Shown here: in pieces, positions 14,803 to 22,581 of the stretch | Numbering within the stretch: the first letter of the stretch is position 1 | Layout: each line of letters opens with the position of its first letter | Assembly: GCA_015222555.1 (NCBI GenBank) | Contig: JADFVM010000157.1 | Coordinates: 1 to 22,581 of the forward strand | DNA: 22,581 nt | From: Pseudomonadota bacterium | GTDB taxonomy: Bacteria; Desulfobacterota; JADFVX01 | Direction of reading: 5' to 3' | The notes under the pieces: model-generated | What the model saw: only the letters and a program-made list of their open reading frames with translations | Database searches by the model: none | Told to the model about the DNA's origin: nothing | Translations under genes and position numbers: made by a program

Positions 14803-17800
14803 CTATAACAGCACCCGCTCTATACCATCCTTCTTGACCCTATCCAGAAAAGCCTGTTTCCAGTTTTCACCAAAATAGTGCTTGGCCAGTTCGACCACCA
14901 GGAAGGCCGCTTGAGCACCCGTTTCATCTTCATAACGTGAAAGCCCCTGTAGACAGGCGGGACAGGAGGAAAGCAGTTTCACTTCGCCCTTGTCGGCCTT
15001 GTCCTTGCCAGTAAGCTGTCTTACACCATTATCCAGTTGTTCCAGTTTGTTGAAACGAAGCTGGTTGGATATGTCTGGCCGGGAGATAGAAAGCGTTCCT
15101 GCTTCTCCGCAACAGCGATCGTTTAACAAGACCTCTTTACCCAGAAGCCGTGAGGCCACATCTATAGGGGAATGGATCTTCGATGGACTGTGGCAGGGAT
15201 CATGGTAGAGGTATTTGGTATTGTTTTTCCCTTCAAGATGTATCCCCTTCTCCATGAGATATTCGTGAATATCCATGAGCCGGCAGCCGGGGAATATCTT
15301 CTCAAATTCATAGGCCATTAATTGATCAAGGCAGGTCCCGCAGGAAACGACCACGGTTTTGATATCCATATAATTGAGCGTGTTGGCCACACGATGGAAG
15401 AGGACCCGGTTTTCCGTAATGATACTATTGCTTTTTGAATGCAGGCCAGCAGAGTTCTGTGGATAACCGCAGCAGAGATATCCCGGTGGCAATACCGTCT
15501 CGGCGCCGCTCTCGGCCAGCATGGCCAGCGTGGCCAGAGAAATATCGCTGTAAAGACGTTCTGATCCGCAACCGGGAAAATAAAAGACAGCATCTGACTC
15601 GTCGGAAACTTTTGCGGGATCGCGGAGAATGGGAATCAGATGTGCCCCTTCCAGTCCCAGGACATCCCTGGCAGACTTCTCGGGCACGTCGACTCTAAGC
15701 GGCCATTTTACGGTGTTTATGTTTTGTTTAACCAGACCCGGGCGACAGGTTGTCGCGGCAGGGATATCGCCCTTCTTTCCTTTTAAGCCTGCCTTTTTAA
15801 CAAGTTCATAGGCAAAGTTACTTCCCTTGAAACCCCATTCGGCTATCCCCTTGCGCATATAGCGGATAATCCGCGGGTTGTTGGTGTTAAGAAAGGCAAA
15901 GGCGGCACGCTCGGCAGGACTACGGCGTTTTTTCTTTCTGTCAGTGAGAATCTTGCGCATCCTGTTGGTCACATTCCCAAAATCGATATTTACCGGGCAG
16001 GGCGCCAGACACTTGTGACAAATCGTGCAATGATCAGCCACGTCAGCCATATCATCGAAGTGCCTGAGTGAAATCCCCCGACGTGTCTGCTCCTCATAGA
16101 GAAAGGCCTCCGTAACCAGCCCTGCACCAAGGATCTTGTTTCGTGGTGAATAGAGAAGATTGGCCCGCGGCACATGAGTCATACAGACAGGCTTGCACTT
16201 GCCGCAGCGAAGGCAATGTTTCACCTCATCGTTTACTGCGCCAAGCTCGCTATCTTCAAGAATAATCGCTTCCTGTTCCACCAGCTTAAGTGACGGAGTA
16301 TAGGCATTTTGAAGACCTGAACCGGGCATCAGTTTTCCCCGGTTAAAATGCCCCTTGGGATCAACCTTATTTTTATACTCAACGAAGGCGGCTAATTTTT
16401 CAGGCGCCAAATACTTGATTTTGGTGAGGCCAATGCCATGTTCACCGGAAATAACTCCACCCAGAGAACGTGCCAGTTTCATAATGCCGTCCACAATACG
16501 CTCCGCCTCGTGAAGCATGTCGTAGTTCTGTGAATGAACGGGGATATTGGTATGGATATTGCCATCACCGGCATGCATATGAAGGGCGATGAATAGACGC
16601 TCATCCCTGACAGTTCGGTGTATCTTTTCGATACGCTGCCGCACAGCGGTAAGATCACGGCCGGAAAAAACTTCGAAAAGGCTAACAGCGACTTCGCCTT
16701 TACAGGAAATGACAAGATCACGACGAAGAAGAAGATCGACCATTTTATCATCTTTCCGGATAGAGGCCTTCTCCTCATCATTGAGAAGGCCGGAGCAGGA
16801 ATTGGCATCGTCATCGAGTTTATCAAAAATAGCCTGCCACCGCTTTCGGCTCCTGCCAACAATGTCAATGGCCTGCGCCCTTTTCAAATCAATAATGGCC
16901 CTGTTTTCGGCACTTTCCTCAAAATCCTCAGCCTGCCGTATTTCAGGCATGCCACCTTCAAGATAATCCAGAACAGCATCGGCAATCTTGATTTTATTCG
17001 TGAGGGACTGCTCTATATTCATCTCTTCTATGGCCCGGCTGTAATCGGCAAGCTTCTCCAGCGGAATGACGACATCTTCATTGATCTTGAACGCGTTGGT
17101 ATGTGCCGAAATCGCCGCCGTTCTGGAACGGTCCTGCCAGAAGCGACGCCGGGCTTCGGGGCTGGCGGCGATAAAACCCTCCCCTTCCCTTGCTTTAACC
17201 AGGCGGATAACCTCACTTGCTGCAGCGTCCAGCGCTTTTGAATCATCGCTGGCAATATCGGCGATAAGCACCATTTTGGGGAGTTCCCGCCTGGCAGCTT
17301 TGGTGGAATAATTCACCGCCCTGACATAACGTTCATCGAGATGCTCCAGACCGGAAAGCATGAGTCCCTTTTGACCTTCCAGATAGTCTTTAACCTCGAC
17401 GATGGCGGGGACGGATCGGGACAGGTCGGTGCCAAAAAATTCGAGGCAGAGTGTTCGGATCTGCTCAGGCATGCGATGCAGGACGAAACGGGCCGACGTA
17501 ATCATCCCGTCACAGCCCTCTTTCTGAACACCGGGAAGGCCGAAAAGAAATTTGTCCGTCACATCCTTGCCGAGACCTTTTTTTCTTAAATCTGCACCGG
17601 GGATGTCAATCTGCTCCGGTTCGCCAAGAGGCGTCTTGCCATTTGCGTTGTATCGCGTAATGCGAAAACTGACCAAAGTCTGTTCATGAATCTTCCCCAG
17701 ATTGTGGTTGAGACGATCCACCTCCAGCCAGGTGGCATCGGGCATAACCATGCGCCAGGAGACAAGATTATCCAGCGTAGTGCCCCAGAGCACAGCCTTT

Positions 17801-18660
17801 TTCCCGCCGGCATTCATGGCGATATTGCCACCGATGGTAGAGGCATCCTGCGAGGTGGGATCTACAGCAAAGGCAAGGCCATGGGCAGCCGCCAGATCTG
17901 ACACACGCCGCGTAACCAGACCCGCGCCAACCTCTACCGTTGGAACTGCCTGCTCTACACCGGGAAGAGAGACTTCTTCAATGTCGCCAAGACTGTCCAG
18001 TTTCTCGGTGTTGATTACCGCCGTTTTGGCATCCAGAGGAACGGCGCTTCCCGTATACCCTGTTCCACCTCCACGGGGAATAATGGTAAGACCTGCCTCG
18101 ATGCAGGCCTTGACAATAGGTGCCACCTCATCTTCTCTGTCCGGCATAATGACGACAAAGGGATGCTCCACGCGCCAGTCAGTGGCGTCGGTGGCATGAG
18201 ACACCTTCGCCAGGCCACCGAAGTCTATATTGTCCTTTCGGGTAATTCGGGAGAGGGACTTGGTCACCTTTTTTCTAAATTTAACATTCCTATCGAAACT
18301 ACTGGAAAAATCGTCTACTGCTTTACGGGCGGCCTTTAAGAGCAGTAATGCCTTGTCATTTCCGGCAGCCCGCTCCTCAAATTGGTGAAGACGATGGTTA
18401 AGCGCATCAATAAGCGCCTTGCGCCGCTTAACATCCTTCTCCAGGTCCTCCATGAGATAGGGATTGCGGTTAAGTACCCACATGTCACCCAACACTTCAA
18501 AGAGCATGCGTGCCGAACGTCCTGTACGGCGGGAGCCGCGCAGTTCCTCGATGAGATGCCACATCTCTTCTCCCAGGTAGCGGATGATAATTTCCCTGTC
18601 AGAAAAGGAGGTATAGTTGTAGGGAATTTCCCGGATTCTGTGTAAAGCTTCTTTTTTCAT
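14803..18660 (-). CDS. FAD-linked oxidase / Fe-S oxidoreductase fusion (DUF3683, D-2-hydroxyacid dehydrogenase-like)
   Basis: This 1285-residue protein probably oxidises a D-2-hydroxy acid such as D-lactate and passes electrons through Fe-S clusters to the respiratory chain. It starts with a DUF3683-type region (IPYNYTSFSDREI at 12-24). A PCMH-type FAD domain follows, with IPRGGGTGYTGSAVPLD (194-210) and DASTIGGNIAMNAGGK. Next is the FAD-oxidase C-terminal domain, with HMHAGDGNIHTN and GEHGIG (739-744). Then come two 4Fe-4S motifs (C816, C819, C822, C826; and C878, C881, C884, C888 before P), and two CCG domains (CCGYP at 1063, CCGEAG at 1183). It thus joins in one chain what are often separate Dld and LldE/GlcF-type subunits. 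The exact substrate is not readable from sequence. There is no strong Shine-Dalgarno before the ATG. Confidence 0.92.
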   Translation of the reverse strand: MKKEALHRIREIPYNYTSFSDREIIIRYLGEEMWHLIEELRGSRRTGRSARMLFEVLGDMWVLNRNPYLMEDLEKDVKRRKALIDALNHRLHQFEERAAGNDKALLLLKAARKAVDDFSSSFDRNVKFRKKVTKSLSRITRKDNIDFGGLAKVSHATDATDWRVEHPFVVIMPDREDEVAPIVKACIEAGLTIIPRGGGTGYTGSAVPLDAKTAVINTEKLDSLGDIEEVSLPGVEQAVPTVEVGAGLVTRRVSDLAAAHGLAFAVDPTSQDASTIGGNIAMNAGGKKAVLWGTTLDNLVSWRMVMPDATWLEVDRLNHNLGKIHEQTLVSFRITRYNANGKTPLGEPEQIDIPGADLRKKGLGKDVTDKFLFGLPGVQKEGCDGMITSARFVLHRMPEQIRTLCLEFFGTDLSRSVPAIVEVKDYLEGQKGLMLSGLEHLDERYVRAVNYSTKAARRELPKMVLIADIASDDSKALDAAASEVIRLVKAREGEGFIAASPEARRRFWQDRSRTAAISAHTNAFKINEDVVIPLEKLADYSRAIEEMNIEQSLTNKIKIADAVLDYLEGGMPEIRQAEDFEESAENRAIIDLKRAQAIDIVGRSRKRWQAIFDKLDDDANSCSGLLNDEEKASIRKDDKMVDLLLRRDLVISCKGEVAVSLFEVFSGRDLTAVRQRIEKIHRTVRDERLFIALHMHAGDGNIHTNIPVHSQNYDMLHEAERIVDGIMKLARSLGGVISGEHGIGLTKIKYLAPEKLAAFVEYKNKVDPKGHFNRGKLMPGSGLQNAYTPSLKLVEQEAIILEDSELGAVNDEVKHCLRCGKCKPVCMTHVPRANLLYSPRNKILGAGLVTEAFLYEEQTRRGISLRHFDDMADVADHCTICHKCLAPCPVNIDFGNVTNRMRKILTDRKKKRRSPAERAAFAFLNTNNPRIIRYMRKGIAEWGFKGSNFAYELVKKAGLKGKKGDIPAATTCRPGLVKQNINTVKWPLRVDVPEKSARDVLGLEGAHLIPILRDPAKVSDESDAVFYFPGCGSERLYSDISLATLAMLAESGAETVLPPGYLCCGYPQNSAGLHSKSNSIITENRVLFHRVANTLNYMDIKTVVVSCGTCLDQLMAYEFEKIFPGCRLMDIHEYLMEKGIHLEGKNNTKYLYHDPCHSPSKIHSPIDVASRLLGKEVLLNDRCCGEAGTLSISRPDISNQLRFNKLEQLDNGVRQLTGKDKADKGEVKLLSSCPACLQGLSRYEDETGAQAAFLVVELAKHYFGENWKQAFLDRVKKDGIERVLL

Positions 18661-18676
18661 ATTTTAAGAACTCAAT

Positions 18677-18700
18677 AAAAAAAGGAGGGATAATCCCTCC
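18677..18700 (-). terminator. Terminator-like hairpin in the oxidoreductase leader
   Basis: On the minus strand GGAGGGA-TTA-TCCCTCC (18700-18684) forms a 7-bp GC-rich stem followed at once by seven T residues (18683-18677). This is a textbook intrinsic terminator outline. It ends only 16 nt before the oxidoreductase ATG. In the plus direction it has only a weak, displaced T-run (ATTTTT, 18708-18713). Confidence 0.75.
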
Positions 18701-18724
18701 AGATTAAATTTTTGATTTGCGTAT

Positions 18725-18753
18725 ATTTTAACGGTTTTTGGCAACTATTGCAA
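18725..18753 (-). promoter_or_regulatory. Candidate sigma-70 promoter of the oxidoreductase
   Basis: On the minus strand TTGCAA (18753-18748) and TAAAAT (18730-18725) are separated by exactly 17 nt. They match 4 of 6 and 5 of 6 consensus bases. The start of transcription would be near 18718, about 58 nt before the ATG and just upstream of the terminator-like hairpin. Confidence 0.5.
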
Positions 18754-18932
18754 CAGAGCAAATTGAATTAGAATAGAAAGAAAATGAGATTCAGTAAAAA
18801 GGTCTTTGCATTGATGTGCCTGCCAGTCCGTATTTAAATATCTTCATGATTCATGTGCAAGTCTCCAGAAATTTTGTGCCATCATTGAAATTAAAGAGAC
18901 CTATACTATCCTTCCTGAGCGAAGAGGGAACA

Positions 18933-19573
18933 ATGACAAAACCAAGGATCAGAACCCTTACTGTTAGAAACTTAATTACCTTTCTCCTGGTGGCAGCACT
19001 CATTCTGCTTGTCATCTTCGGAATCAATTTCAGGTTCATCGCCCATAAAATCATTAAAAACAAGGCAATCGCCATATCAGAAGTGATTAAAGCCGGGCTG
19101 ACCTCCCATATGAAGGCAGGAATTATGGATAAGCGTGATTACTTTCTCAAGGAAATCAGGTCACCATTATCCGATCCGCCCATGTGACCAAGCAGTTCGG
19201 CCAGGGCCACAAGATTGAAAAAGAAGTGGATCCTATTACCAGAAGCGTATTTGATTCAAGTGAACCGCTGGAAAGCCTTGTAGGCAAAACCAAGGATGCC
19301 TATAAGGAGCATCACCCGGTCAATCCCGACACCTATAAAAGCCGTGAATTTGACGACACGTTAAAAATCTCAGAAATTCTCCTATCAGACAAAGAGGATC
19401 TCCTCCATAAGGCCGTAGGATGGATGCTGCGTGAAACCGGAAAGGGTGATCTTAATGCTGAGGTAACTTTCTTAATAAAACATTACAAAACCATGCCCAG
19501 AACCATGCTGAGATACGCCATTGAAAAATTTCCTACTGAAAAAAGAAAGGGCTACCTGAAAGGTTTAATCTGA
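18933..19573 (+). pseudogene. Chimeric remnant: sensor N-terminus joined to AlkD-type C-terminus
   Basis: The frame starts at ATG 18933, after GAGGGAA. It encodes one membrane helix (about residues 12-34) and then the start of a periplasmic sensor domain of the kind found in heme-binding chemoreceptors or diguanylate cyclases (TSHMKAGIMDKRDYFLKEIR). Near 19161 the matching sequence jumps frame and continues as TIIRSAHVTKQFGQG, EKEVDPITRSVFDSSEP. Several residues expected between the two parts appear missing, so a short deletion is likely. From about 19334 the protein is instead the end of a DNA alkylation repair glycosylase of the AlkD family: FDDTLKISEILL, LLHKAVGWMLRE, TMPRTMLRYAIEKFP. About 80 of roughly 230 AlkD residues remain. 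Neither activity should survive. Confidence 0.7.
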
Positions 19574-19598
19574 CTGATATCGCCAGTTTCTCCTAATT

Positions 19599-20210
19599 TC
19601 ATATTTCTTTAATCGCCTCAAAAAGTTTGACCATATCCAGATAAAGATTCACTTCTCGAGTAAGCTTGAAGCCAGCTTTGAGAACATTTTCTTTCGTTCG
19701 CCGGTTAAGGTCCGGTCCGAACCGTCGGCTTACCTTTGTAAGCAGATCCATCATAGGCCCCATCCAGAAGATATCACTTCTCACATGCTCGAACATGAGA
19801 AGCCTGCCGCCGGGCTTTAGTACGCGACGAAGCTCTTTAAGCCCCAGGACAGGATCGGGGACGGAACAGAAGGTACAGGATGTGACAACAGTGTCAATGC
19901 TGTTGTCTGCAAATCCGAGTTCCTGAACATCAGCCCGGACGAGGTCCACCCTTTTATGACCCACCTCTTTTGCCCGCGCCTTTTCCAGCATCTTCATACT
20001 GATATCAAGACCGATTATATGTTGATCGTCCTTGAAATAAGGGATGTCGAGTCCCGTACCGATGGCGACGAGCAGCGTTGTTCCTGTTGCCTGGGAAAAC
20101 CACTCAGCCTTTTCTTCGCCAAAGCGTAATTCAACGCCGCCGTTTATGAAATCAAAACCAGCGGCCGCTTTATCCCACTTGTCCCACCACTTATCGTGAT
20201 TTTCTTCCAA
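19599..20210 (-). CDS. Class I SAM-dependent methyltransferase
   Basis: The 203-residue protein has the Methyltransf_11/UbiE layout: motif I as VAIGTGLDIPYF (48-59), the acidic residue in IGLDIS (66-71), RADVQEL (92-98), the SCTFCSVPDP segment (111-120) and LRRVLKPGGRLLMFEHV (127-143). Motif I has A-I-G-T-G in place of the usual G-x-G-T-G. The start is TTG at 20210, chosen because AAGGAGAG lies 7 nt before it and MEENHDKWWDKWD is a natural N-terminus. It overlaps the upstream membrane-protein gene by 20 nt. The substrate cannot be told; related proteins methylate quinones, phospholipids or small molecules. Confidence 0.88.
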   Translation of the reverse strand: MEENHDKWWDKWDKAAAGFDFINGGVELRFGEEKAEWFSQATGTTLLVAIGTGLDIPYFKDDQHIIGLDISMKMLEKARAKEVGHKRVDLVRADVQELGFADNSIDTVVTSCTFCSVPDPVLGLKELRRVLKPGGRLLMFEHVRSDIFWMGPMMDLLTKVSRRFGPDLNRRTKENVLKAGFKLTREVNLYLDMVKLFEAIKEI

Positions 20211-20574
20211 GGGAAATCTCTCCTTTTAGCTTCAGGTTATAAAGATCCATCATATACTGGATTAAGAGAGAGAAAATAACGGCCACCTTAAAAAGAACAA
20301 CCCGGTCAACCTCAGCGCTTGTCAAAACCATGCCTGCGGCCATACCTGAAAACATTGTAATTATCATACCTGCCGGCATAATCTGAAAAAAGGTGGATAC
20401 TCTGACAAAAAGGATGGTAACAATAAACAGAACAATCATTCCTATGCACATCCCTGCAAACATGGCAGCAATCATATTCCACTGCTTGTCAACAAAGAGA
20501 GAAATGAAAAAGACTGTAGCCGTTCCCATCAAGACAGCCGCGACATAATCTATTATTTTAACGAGCGCTTTCAT
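20191..20574 (-). CDS. Small four-helix membrane protein
   Basis: The 127-residue protein is mostly hydrophobic, with helices near 8-27, 33-58, 64-84 and 90-112 and a basic, K/R-rich tail. Several helices carry repeated G and M residues (MFAGMCIGM, MFSGMAAGM), which favours close helix packing. I do not recognise a family. Its end overlaps the methyltransferase gene by 20 nt, so the two are co-transcribed and may share a membrane-related task. The Shine-Dalgarno before the ATG is weak. Confidence 0.7.
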   Translation of the reverse strand: MKALVKIIDYVAAVLMGTATVFFISLFVDKQWNMIAAMFAGMCIGMIVLFIVTILFVRVSTFFQIMPAGMIITMFSGMAAGMVLTSAEVDRVVLFKVAVIFSLLIQYMMDLYNLKLKGEISLGRKSR

Positions 20575-20665
20575 TGCTATTAATGGGGGACGACATTACC
20601 CGAAATAAAACGTCCCTCATCCTTATTTACATTTTCGAGTTCTTTCAGGATGACTAGTCTCTTCT

Positions 20666-20989
20666 TTAGACGGTGGCACGCCTCAAGGCTCTTTTGCGAC
20701 TGTGAATCTGTCGTCTGATGCGCTTGAGCTCACCTCTATTCTTTTCTACCAGAGCTCCTTCTCGTTTGGCCTTTAAAGCTTTGATTTCAGATTTGATTTT
20801 CCCCTTATCTACGCCAACAACTTCATGATGTGCATGCATTTCAACATTGAAGGCCTTGCATATCGCTTCGAGCAAATGTTCCTTGTTTAGCTGGCTGTAG
20901 CCTTTTAAGGCTTCCTGTTCCGATTCTTTGGCAATTTTACGGAGATCACTCACATTTTTACTTTTTAACTCCTCATAACTGTAAGACAT
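20666..20989 (-). CDS. Small Rho_N-domain protein
   Basis: The 107-residue protein opens with a helix-extended-loop-helix domain like the N-terminus of Rho (LKSKNVSDLRKIAKESE at 8-24, QLNKEHLLEAIC at 33-44). This domain binds nucleic acid or occurs as a SAP-like module. A basic helical tail follows (residues 64-107), rich in K and R, probably a coiled or RNA/DNA-binding helix. AAAGGAGGT stands 7 nt before the ATG, a strong ribosome-binding site suggesting good expression. It has no Rho ATPase part. A role in RNA binding or transcription is inference. Confidence 0.75.
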   Translation of the reverse strand: MSYSYEELKSKNVSDLRKIAKESEQEALKGYSQLNKEHLLEAICKAFNVEMHAHHEVVGVDKGKIKSEIKALKAKREGALVEKNRGELKRIRRQIHSRKRALRRATV

Positions 20990-21033
20990 TTTTAATACCT
21001 CCTTTAAGATTATTTATCTAAGCTTTCATTCTC

Positions 21034-22374
21034 TTATGTCATATCTCTTATATATAAAGGGAGTTGATCTATTCTTGCATCGATTTTATTGACCATATTA
21101 AGGTATGGGGCAGCTTCAATGTTTTCATATAGACTCTCAAATTTTTCTTTCGAAAGGTCTTCAGGCAGATCTGCAACATTCGGGAAAAAAGTGTCTTCAC
21201 TGGCATTTTCAGAGAAAAGCCTTTGTAATTTTCGCGCACCGCCCGACCGGTCAACTGCAACTTCGGCAAAACGTAATCCTGCGCGGTCCGCAGCAAGGTC
21301 GGCAAAACTAAAACCACTCCCCCCCTGACTGGAATCAAGCAATTCCTTAAACTCTCCAACAGTATAGGTAATTCCTTTATCAGAAATAACCTTAATTCCG
21401 GCTGAAATAAGGAAGTGCAACCTAAGGTCCCTTCGATCACCAAGAACAGCATTGGGAGAGCTGCGACGTTGCAACTTCATTTCTTCAGTTCGCACCGGAC
21501 CGATGAGACTCTCAAAACGGTGAGATCCGAAAAACATGACCAGAGCCAGAAGTGCCGCCTGGTTTTCATCGGCCGGTTCCGTCAATTTATAGTCCGACCG
21601 GTCCTTTGCCATTCTAAATAGTGGGCCCATAAAATTTGCCAGAGAAACAGGCTGTTTCTTAGGAATATCCCTTGAATGTTCTTCCAGCATCTTATAGTAA
21701 ATACGTACAACATTGGGATCACCCAATAGAGCGACCTCATCACGAAAATCTTTTAGCATGCCTTTATATTTAGCAAGTTTCAATTTAAAGCCGGGAACAG
21801 GCTGGAGTTTTAGGCTGACCTTTTTACCCGCTATATTTACTGATTTAACAGCCTTCAACGCCGCGGTACCGCCCTCTTCATCGAGCACCATGTTAAGAAA
21901 AATACGTAGCATCGGAAGAGCCATTCGCCCCGGGATTTTAATTTTCCCAAGAGAGACCTGAAATATTTTCAGCCCCGATTCTGAGGGTTCAAGACCAAAG
22001 CGTAAATTGACATAATCACCAATGGGATTATGAGGTATACGTAAAGTCATCGCAGAATGCAGCCCCCGGGACCCGATTTCAACTTGACCGGAAAAGTTCT
22101 TTACTCCCCGTGAAATAAAGGCCATAAGGGCATTAAGATCCTCCTCATTTGCATAAATTGTAGCAGAATCGGATGGATATCTAAAAGGCCTTAAGGATCT
22201 TTTTATTGTCTCTTTCGCACGACGGGCATCATCTGCATCAACCACTTTTGATGTCAATGATGCAGGTGTTCTTTCAAGGATCAAAAAAACAAAGAAAACA
22301 GGGGAAATAAATACAAAAAAAAGAAGAATAATAATTATTTTTCTCTTAAACAGCCTCTTCAGTGCATTTTTCAT
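21034..22374 (-). CDS. Membrane-anchored protein, unknown function
   Basis: The 446-residue protein starts with a basic segment and one helix (about 12-33), which should anchor it with the rest outside the cytoplasm. The first half looks beta-rich (TIYANEEDLNALMAFISRG, GLHSAMTLRIP, LRFGLEPSESGLKIFQVSLG). The second half is helical, with FADLAADRAGLRFAEVA. I know of no catalytic motif or named family. The next gene downstream is the Rho_N protein, after a 44-nt gap. The Shine-Dalgarno is weak. It could be an envelope structural or biogenesis factor, but nothing proves it. Confidence 0.75.
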   Translation of the reverse strand: MKNALKRLFKRKIIIILLFFVFISPVFFVFLILERTPASLTSKVVDADDARRAKETIKRSLRPFRYPSDSATIYANEEDLNALMAFISRGVKNFSGQVEIGSRGLHSAMTLRIPHNPIGDYVNLRFGLEPSESGLKIFQVSLGKIKIPGRMALPMLRIFLNMVLDEEGGTAALKAVKSVNIAGKKVSLKLQPVPGFKLKLAKYKGMLKDFRDEVALLGDPNVVRIYYKMLEEHSRDIPKKQPVSLANFMGPLFRMAKDRSDYKLTEPADENQAALLALVMFFGSHRFESLIGPVRTEEMKLQRRSSPNAVLGDRRDLRLHFLISAGIKVISDKGITYTVGEFKELLDSSQGGSGFSFADLAADRAGLRFAEVAVDRSGGARKLQRLFSENASEDTFFPNVADLPEDLSKEKFESLYENIEAAPYLNMVNKIDARIDQLPLYIRDMT

Positions 22375-22581
22375 ATGATACCGGTTATGAAATTAAATCT
22401 ATCTAAGTGGAATCCTATCATGTGAAAGGAGGGGAATCAAAATATATTTAGTTTTCCGCCGGAAAGCACATCAGTGGCCGAGCGCTTTCCCGATGGATAC
22501 TTTTTAGGTGAGAAAACCTTCATAGGCTTTCTCTTAACACCACTCATTTCATAGAAATATTTTCATAATGTTATGTAAACA
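22375..22581. other. Non-coding right edge with two small hairpins
   Basis: No supported gene lies in this stretch. GGAAAGC (22461-22467) pairs with GCTTTCC (22484-22490), and GAGAAAACC (22510-22518) pairs with GGCTTTCTC (22525-22533) with one mismatch. AAAGGAGGGG (22425-22434) looks like a ribosome-binding site but no start codon follows it. The hairpins may end a gene located beyond the window. Confidence 0.4.

Noticed and set aside
16618..17241. Plus-strand open frame of 207 codons opposite the oxidoreductase
   Set aside because: It is antisense to a well-conserved FAD-oxidase domain, lacks a ribosome-binding site and resembles no family.
22425..22434. Ribosome-binding site for a plus-strand gene at the right edge
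   Set aside because: No ATG, GTG or TTG with an open frame follows at a usable distance.

Overview
The window looks like a chromosomal segment of a Gram-negative bacterium of moderate GC content. A deltaproteobacterial (Desulfobacterota-like) or related proteobacterial lineage is my best guess, at low confidence. The hints are a periplasmic CcmI-type domain, a large FAD/Fe-S oxidoreductase of the DUF3683 class, a heme-sensor-type N-terminal fragment and proteobacterial-style intergenic palindromes. No rRNA, tRNA, CRISPR array or phage gene was seen.

Left edge (1-1755): a decayed zone. It holds a possible transposase tail, a secreted CcmI-C-terminal-domain gene broken by a one-base deletion, a 140-bp REP/MITE-like palindrome, and a yaaA gene that is intact except for one in-frame TAA.

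Centre (1955-11724): ten genes on the plus strand with gaps of 23 nt or less, most of them overlapping, so almost certainly one operon. In order they are a GYF_2/zinc-ribbon/RDD membrane protein, a B-box zinc-finger membrane protein, a six-helix membrane protein, a second B-box membrane protein, a DUF4129 membrane protein, a DUF4350 protein, a MoxR AAA+ ATPase, a DUF58 protein, a SpoIIM-family membrane protein and a second RDD protein. The MoxR/DUF58/DUF4129/DUF4350/SpoIIM/RDD core is a recurrent but poorly understood set. The added front module of two zinc-finger membrane proteins around a six-helix protein is the most interesting part of the window. A G9 run sits just upstream of the first start codon.

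Right part (11725-22581): a dispersed-repeat-like intergenic region; a minus-strand DEAD-box RNA helicase whose motif II reads DEGD; a MazEF-type toxin-antitoxin pair enclosed by two 37-bp near-identical direct repeats; and a 1285-residue FAD/Fe-S oxidoreductase with a promoter and a terminator-like hairpin packed into its short leader. Then come a chimeric pseudogene joining a sensor N-terminus to an AlkD-type C-terminus, a methyltransferase/membrane-protein pair, a small Rho_N-domain protein and a membrane-anchored protein of unknown function.

Overall, the window combines one large conserved membrane-associated operon with a surprising number of broken genes (four candidates). Either local genome decay or draft-assembly errors could explain those, and reads across the sites would decide.
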